DNA of 64,000 nt from Allacma fusca. Lineage: Eukaryota; Arthropoda; Collembola; Symphypleona; Sminthuridae. The number at the start of each line of letters is the position of its first letter. Positions within the stretch are counted from its first letter, which is position 1. A model generated the notes under the pieces. The model was not told where the DNA came from, made no database searches, and worked only from the letters and a program-made list of their open reading frames with translations. Shown here piece by piece: positions 60,013 to 64,000 of this stretch. The DNA lies in assembly GCA_947179485.1 (NCBI GenBank), contig OX359247.1:38788801-38852800 (forward strand), read 5' to 3'. Position numbers and translations under genes: made by a program.

Positions 60013-60139
60013 AAACAATTTCGTTATAATAATAATTATTATTATTGTCATAGACTGACTAAATGTTCTATATTGGCCTTTGTATTTTAGTTTTAATTTG
60101 TTTAGAAAAGACCTAATGGGTTTGTGTGTTGTACCTATG

Positions 60140-60145
60140 AATAAA
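60140..60145 (+). terminator. Poly(A) signal after DHX35
   Basis: AATAAA 128 nt after the stop codon, followed by a T/GT-rich stretch. Confidence 0.55.
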
Positions 60146-60669
60146 GTTTTTGTTTTTTACAAATTCCTTGTGCAAATATCATATATCCTGACCTTACTGG
60201 GTCTGCTACTTTGTAAAGTCTTACATACAGCCATCTAATTATGTATAATATTTACAGCAGACCGCAGGCAGTGACAGAAAAAAACAACTACAACTATATG
60301 GATCACTAAACAAACGTGTCTATGTGTTCTTTCATGATCCTACTGTTAATTAAATGTCTTTTAATACTGTAATGCTGTTAAAATAGGGTTTTAAGTCCTG
60401 TATTTTTCACGAAATTTCATGAAATTTAACCTACTTTAGCATTTTTAAACCAAACATACAAATCTAGGCTAGAAAATAGACTAATTGTTTGTTATTCTTT
60501 CTTACAATTTGTTAAGTACAACATACATATGGATACGGAGACTCTCCATGCATTGGAGAGACCAAGTTATCTATGCAATGCTTATGTAAGCGTTAAAGAA
60601 ATGTACAATGTGTTAAAAATACAAGAAAAGCAACAACAAAACCCATCACAAAATATTTTCATCACTACC
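60146..60669. other. Gene-free stretch
   Basis: Nothing recognised beyond AT-rich DNA. Confidence 0.35.
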
Positions 60670-61635
60670 ACTTTCTGGATTCTAGGCGTACTGCCACATT
60701 CACAACTGCCACAAATAACTGCCACCTGCACAACTGCCACAAATACTGTAACTGCCACCTGACAACTGCCACAATAACTCATTGCCACTTGCACATCTGC
60801 CACTTATATATAAATAGCTTTATGGATGTTTCTATGCTAAGTCTGATAGCTAAATACTATGCTAAGTCTGATAGCTAAATACTATGCTAAGTCTCATAGC
60901 TAAATACTATGCTAAGCCTCATAGCTAAATACTATGCTAAGTCTCATAGCTAAATACTATGCTAAGTCTCATAGCTGAATACTATGCTAAGTCTCATAGC
61001 TAAATACTATGCTAAGTCTCATAGCTGAATACTATGCTAAGTCTCATAGCTAAATACTATGCTAAGTCTCATAGCTAAATACTATGCTAAGTCTCATAGC
61101 TAAATACTATGCTAAGTCTCATAGCTAAATATTATGCTTACAATTAGTCTCATAGCTAAATACTATGCTAAGTCTCATAGCTAAATACTATGCTAAGTCT
61201 CATAGCTAAATATTATGCTTACAATTAGTCTCATAGCTAAATACTATGCTAAGTCTCATAGCCAATTATATTGGGCAATTAGAATGGATGTTAATATCTC
61301 TTTTTAAAATTTTTAAAAATAAAACAAGTATATTGAATAGTAGATAGTACAAAAGTATGAGACCTAGCATTAATTTTGCTATGGGACTTGGCATAGTATG
61401 TATATTATCATGAGACTTAGCATTGCTTTTACACTGGGACTTATCATAGCGTATTATCGTGACGTCCGGTGGAAGTTCGTTATGTGGCAGTTGGCATTGT
61501 GGCAGTTGTTACCATCTAAGTATTTATGAAGGGGGTAAAAAATAATTGTGGGAGTTGTGCTTGTGGCAGTTCGCCGGGTGGTAGTTGTGATTTTGGCAGT
61601 TGTGAAGGTGGCAGTACGCCGGACACGACTTTCTG
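60670..61635. mobile_element. Candidate hAT-like element, CAACTGCCAC word family, carrying a tandem array
   Basis: Proposed span 60678-61627 with exact 8-bp duplication ACTTTCTG (60670-60677 and 61628-61635). Just inside both edges lie inverted GGCGTACTGCCAC segments, followed by CACAACTGCC words (60700-60805 and, inverted, 61480-61615). The outermost 7 bases of the two ends do not match well, so the exact termini are less secure than in the other elements. Confidence 0.65.
60833..61265. repeat. 25-bp tandem array (ACTATGCTAAGTCTCATAGC unit), about 17 copies
   Basis: Nearly identical 25-bp units, interrupted twice by a 6-base variant (ATGCTTACAATTAG). Each unit contains an internal near-palindrome (TATGCTAAG/CATAGCTA). 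Decayed copies in the opposite orientation occur at 61360-61455, so the region can fold back on itself. Confidence 0.93.
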
Positions 61636-62453
61636 CTTTCACTGGTAGCATATACATTTATGAAAATATGTTTCAAAAGGTTATTATTACTGTATATTAA
61701 TTCATCTGCCTTACTATTACCATTAAATATGAACTTACTTAATGTATCCTACTTTTATTTCCCAGGGAAGGTATGTTCGCACCATTTCCTCGTTAGTGTT
61801 GTAAGTATTATCCGCATTAATATTAAACCAAGTCTTAAGGAGACACGCACAAAAATGATTGTCATTGTAATGCCTGAAACTCTCAACCTCCAAAAATGGC
61901 CTCGAACCTCAGGCTGATAGACAATGTATATAATTCAAATAATTAAATAATTCCTCACCTTTATCTGGCATTGAGCTTACTTGAACAAAAAGCTATTTAA
62001 TGTTAACACTATACTCACTCACACGTGTAAAAAAACAACAAAAAATATTCAAATAATTACATTTTCATAGTAATCAGTACACATCATAATAAAAACAGCT
62101 CCTAATACCCGTCTATGTGAAAATACTCGAAAAAGTACTCATAAGTTTTTCCATCAAGTCTACGCAACAATAGCTGGCAAAAAAAAAACTACAGGAAATA
62201 ACAGTTGAACGATTCTTATCTGTCGTCTTTCATTACAGTACTCTTATTTTGTATGTACTGATAAATGTCGTGTGCCATGATAATTAAACGTATTTATTCC
62301 CTCCCAATGTTGTCAATCTTTTTCCTTTAAAATTAAATAATATTGATATAGATAAATGAAATGCTCTGTGGTTTTATAATCACTGCATTCTCACCAGCAG
62401 GGATCAGTAGAAAAGATCAGCGACAGCAGCAGTAACATTCTAGGCATTCCAAG
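61636..62453. other. Gene-free stretch upstream of the acyltransferase
   Basis: No coding exon; contains the presumed promoter and 5'UTR of the next gene. Confidence 0.35.
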
Positions 62454-63487
62454 ATGCGTCCCACTTCAAGATTCGGATGGCTAATTCACGGGATTAGATC
62501 TAACATTCTGGCAATACTCTTCCTTATTCTGTTTCCTGCATTACTTCTGGTTAATTATGTAATATTTGGAATCGTAGTTCGCCCTATAGTTTGGTTCATA
62601 TACAAACGTTTTCGTCCAGAACTCAAGGGTTTTGTAAACGGTGTGAACGTAGTGTTTACTCAAGGGAAAGATACCAACTATCCCCTCAATATCGCTGGAA
62701 TTGTTGTGGCCAATGGGAAAGTAACAGCAAGTGTCTTCCAGGAGTCCATGCAAGAACGTATTTTATCTTTGAAAAAATCAAATGGGGATATTTTGTACGA
62801 AGTACTTCAGATGTACTGGATAAAATTCCTTGGATACCCTTTTTGGAAAAAGGATAAGGATTTTGATCTGAAAAATCATATTAGGGAATACGACTACAAG
62901 GGTTACTCTTTACCAAGTGAGCCCTCAGAATTAGACCTACACAATGCTGTAGGTAAATTAATTCAGGCCCCGTGGAAGAAGAACCGGAGCCCATGGGAAA
63001 TGCTTTTCATTCAAAACTATAAAGGACAGGATATATCAGTTCACATCCTTCGAATAAATCACGTTTTGGCTGATGGACTGAGTATTTATGAAATGTACAG
63101 GGTGGTCACACAGAGTGAGTGGCGTGTACCCGGTGTCCAACTTTCAGAGCGGGCTTTGTCAAAGTGGGACCGACTTTATCTACTATTTAAAATGCCTTAC
63201 GATATAATAGTAAAGCCCTCGGGAAGATTAAGTTCCAAAAGACTACCGTTTCAAAAGGATAATACAAATGTGGAAACTATTTTCACAGTGAGTCCAGAAA
63301 TCTCTGTTGATGTAATTAAATCGATAAAAAATTACTTTAAAGTGAGTTATGCAGCAGTCATCTATTCCGCTTCCTCTGGAGCGATTGCAAGAGCCCTAGA
63401 ACGTGCTGGACAAAACGTTCCAAAATACTACATGACTAGTATTATCGTTCCTAAGCCAAATCATCCAGGGGGTCTCTGCATTCATGC
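62454..63487 (+). CDS. WS/DGAT-type O-acyltransferase, 5' part
   Basis: The first coding exon runs from ATG 62454 to a donor at 63488 (GC|GTGAGT); 344 codons are seen. An N-terminal hydrophobic hairpin (about residues 18-55) anchors the protein to membrane, probably ER or lipid droplet. The acyltransferase fold follows. The HHxxxDG active-site motif appears as NHVLADG (202-208): the second, catalytic His and the Asp are kept and the first His is Asn. Later landmarks are the SSGAIARAL helix and IIVPKPNHPGGL. The family makes wax esters or triacylglycerol from acyl-CoA. A following exon may start at 63615 (TTTTAG|AAATGATTTA), in phase, giving NDLNPLPEIS before an early stop; it is uncertain, and the true downstream exons may lie outside the window. 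Confidence 0.8.
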
Positions 63488-64000
63488 GTGAGTCTCGGAT
63501 TACAGATATATATGTGATTTGTCTACATTTCTTAATTTTTTGTATGGATATTACTAATATTTTTAATGTAACTAGTGTCTATATATTCCAAATATTAATG
63601 GGATAATCTTTTAGAAATGATTTAAACCCTTTACCAGAAATTTCACATGTTTGTATATATACAGCAAAGCACGAAACCTTTGGCTTTCATGCCCTTCCCC
63701 TAGCTTATACCTGTACATATAATTAAGGGACAACAATGCAACAGGGTGTTGTTTTTGTTGACCTAGGTCAATATTTCAGGTCACAATTGCCAACAACGTC
63801 AAGCAAATTCGGGATTATTTTAAACTCAACATATGAAAATCTTTTGACACACTATATATATATAACTTACAGGCACATCACCAACTTCTGCTGTCGCCAT
63901 TTGCAATATTGAGCTGCGGTTAATTAAATAAAGTGCAATAATTGCACTGTGCAAGCCAATCGGTATCAAATTGGTTACAATCCGAACATCTGAAAGAATC
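63488..64000. other. Intron or downstream sequence of the acyltransferase
   Basis: No secure exon. Contains TGACCTAGGTCA (63759-63770) and AGGTCA (63778-63783), discussed as a finding. Confidence 0.35.

Noticed and set aside
60833-61265. 25-bp array considered as CRISPR or as a coding repeat
   Set aside because: No spacers and stops in the frames; it is a plain tandem repeat.
1-64000. tRNA and rRNA genes
   Set aside because: No cloverleaf-consistent B-box/A-box pair or rRNA core sequence was recognised by eye; a covariance-model scan would be decisive.

Overview
The window is nuclear DNA from an AT-rich, intron-bearing metazoan. Most introns are short, with GT..AG ends. The gene set fits an arthropod: an ionotropic receptor (IR), a BTB-BACK-kelch protein, a class I alpha-mannosidase, a tetraspanin, TMEM218, a SUCO/OPT-type SUN protein, SNX5/6, DHX35 and a WS/DGAT-type acyltransferase. 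A decayed beta/gamma-crystallin exon and the repeat style would suit a springtail or similar non-fly arthropod, but species is inference at low confidence. Nothing indicates bacterial or organellar DNA. A 200-N block at 20757-20956 is an assembly gap.

Layout. 1-5.1 kb: repeat remnants, including a LINE ORF1-like fragment. 5.2-7.3 kb: single-exon IR on +. 7.8-15.85 kb: transposon cluster. It holds a 1.2-kb hAT-like element with an exact 8-bp target duplication, then a second, more degraded hAT-like element into which a 5.4-kb pogo/Tigger-like transposon (five recognisable transposase exons, long inverted ends, 18-bp iterons) has inserted. 15.9-19.3 kb: kelch gene on - with a second, frame-damaged copy of its last exon. 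20.3-25.9 kb: AT satellite, gap and four more DNA transposons almost end to end. 26.4-26.8 kb: beta/gamma-crystallin pseudo-exon. 27.6-30.2 kb: GH47 mannosidase on -. 31.7-35.6 kb, all -: tetraspanin, a 146-aa charged protein and a 212-aa unknown protein. 37.2 kb: TMEM218 on +. 40.6-42.6 kb: one hAT-like element nested in a relative. 45.5-48.8 kb: SUCO on +. 50.3-53.5 kb: more elements, a Penelope-like GIY-YIG relic and a 32-bp tandem array. 54.2-60.0 kb: SNX5/6 then intronless DHX35, both +. 60.7-61.6 kb: an element carrying a 25-bp array. 62.45 kb to the end: acyltransferase.

The genes look like unrelated housekeeping or membrane functions and show no operon logic. The clearest non-gene signal is a group of non-autonomous hAT-like elements. 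Six intact copies, plus one with more weakly matching ends (60678-61627), have exact 8-bp target duplications. Each is filled with dozens of copies, in both orientations, of its own private short word (such as AAAATGCCC, GGGTACCTG, GGGAACGGG or CGAGGGAGAG). A second theme is start codons separated from the rest of the CDS by an early intron: first coding segments of 20, 8 and 6 nt in three genes, and possibly an ATG split A|TG in the pogo transposase.

Exon models were built by hand from splice signals and reading-phase continuity. They carry no transcript support.
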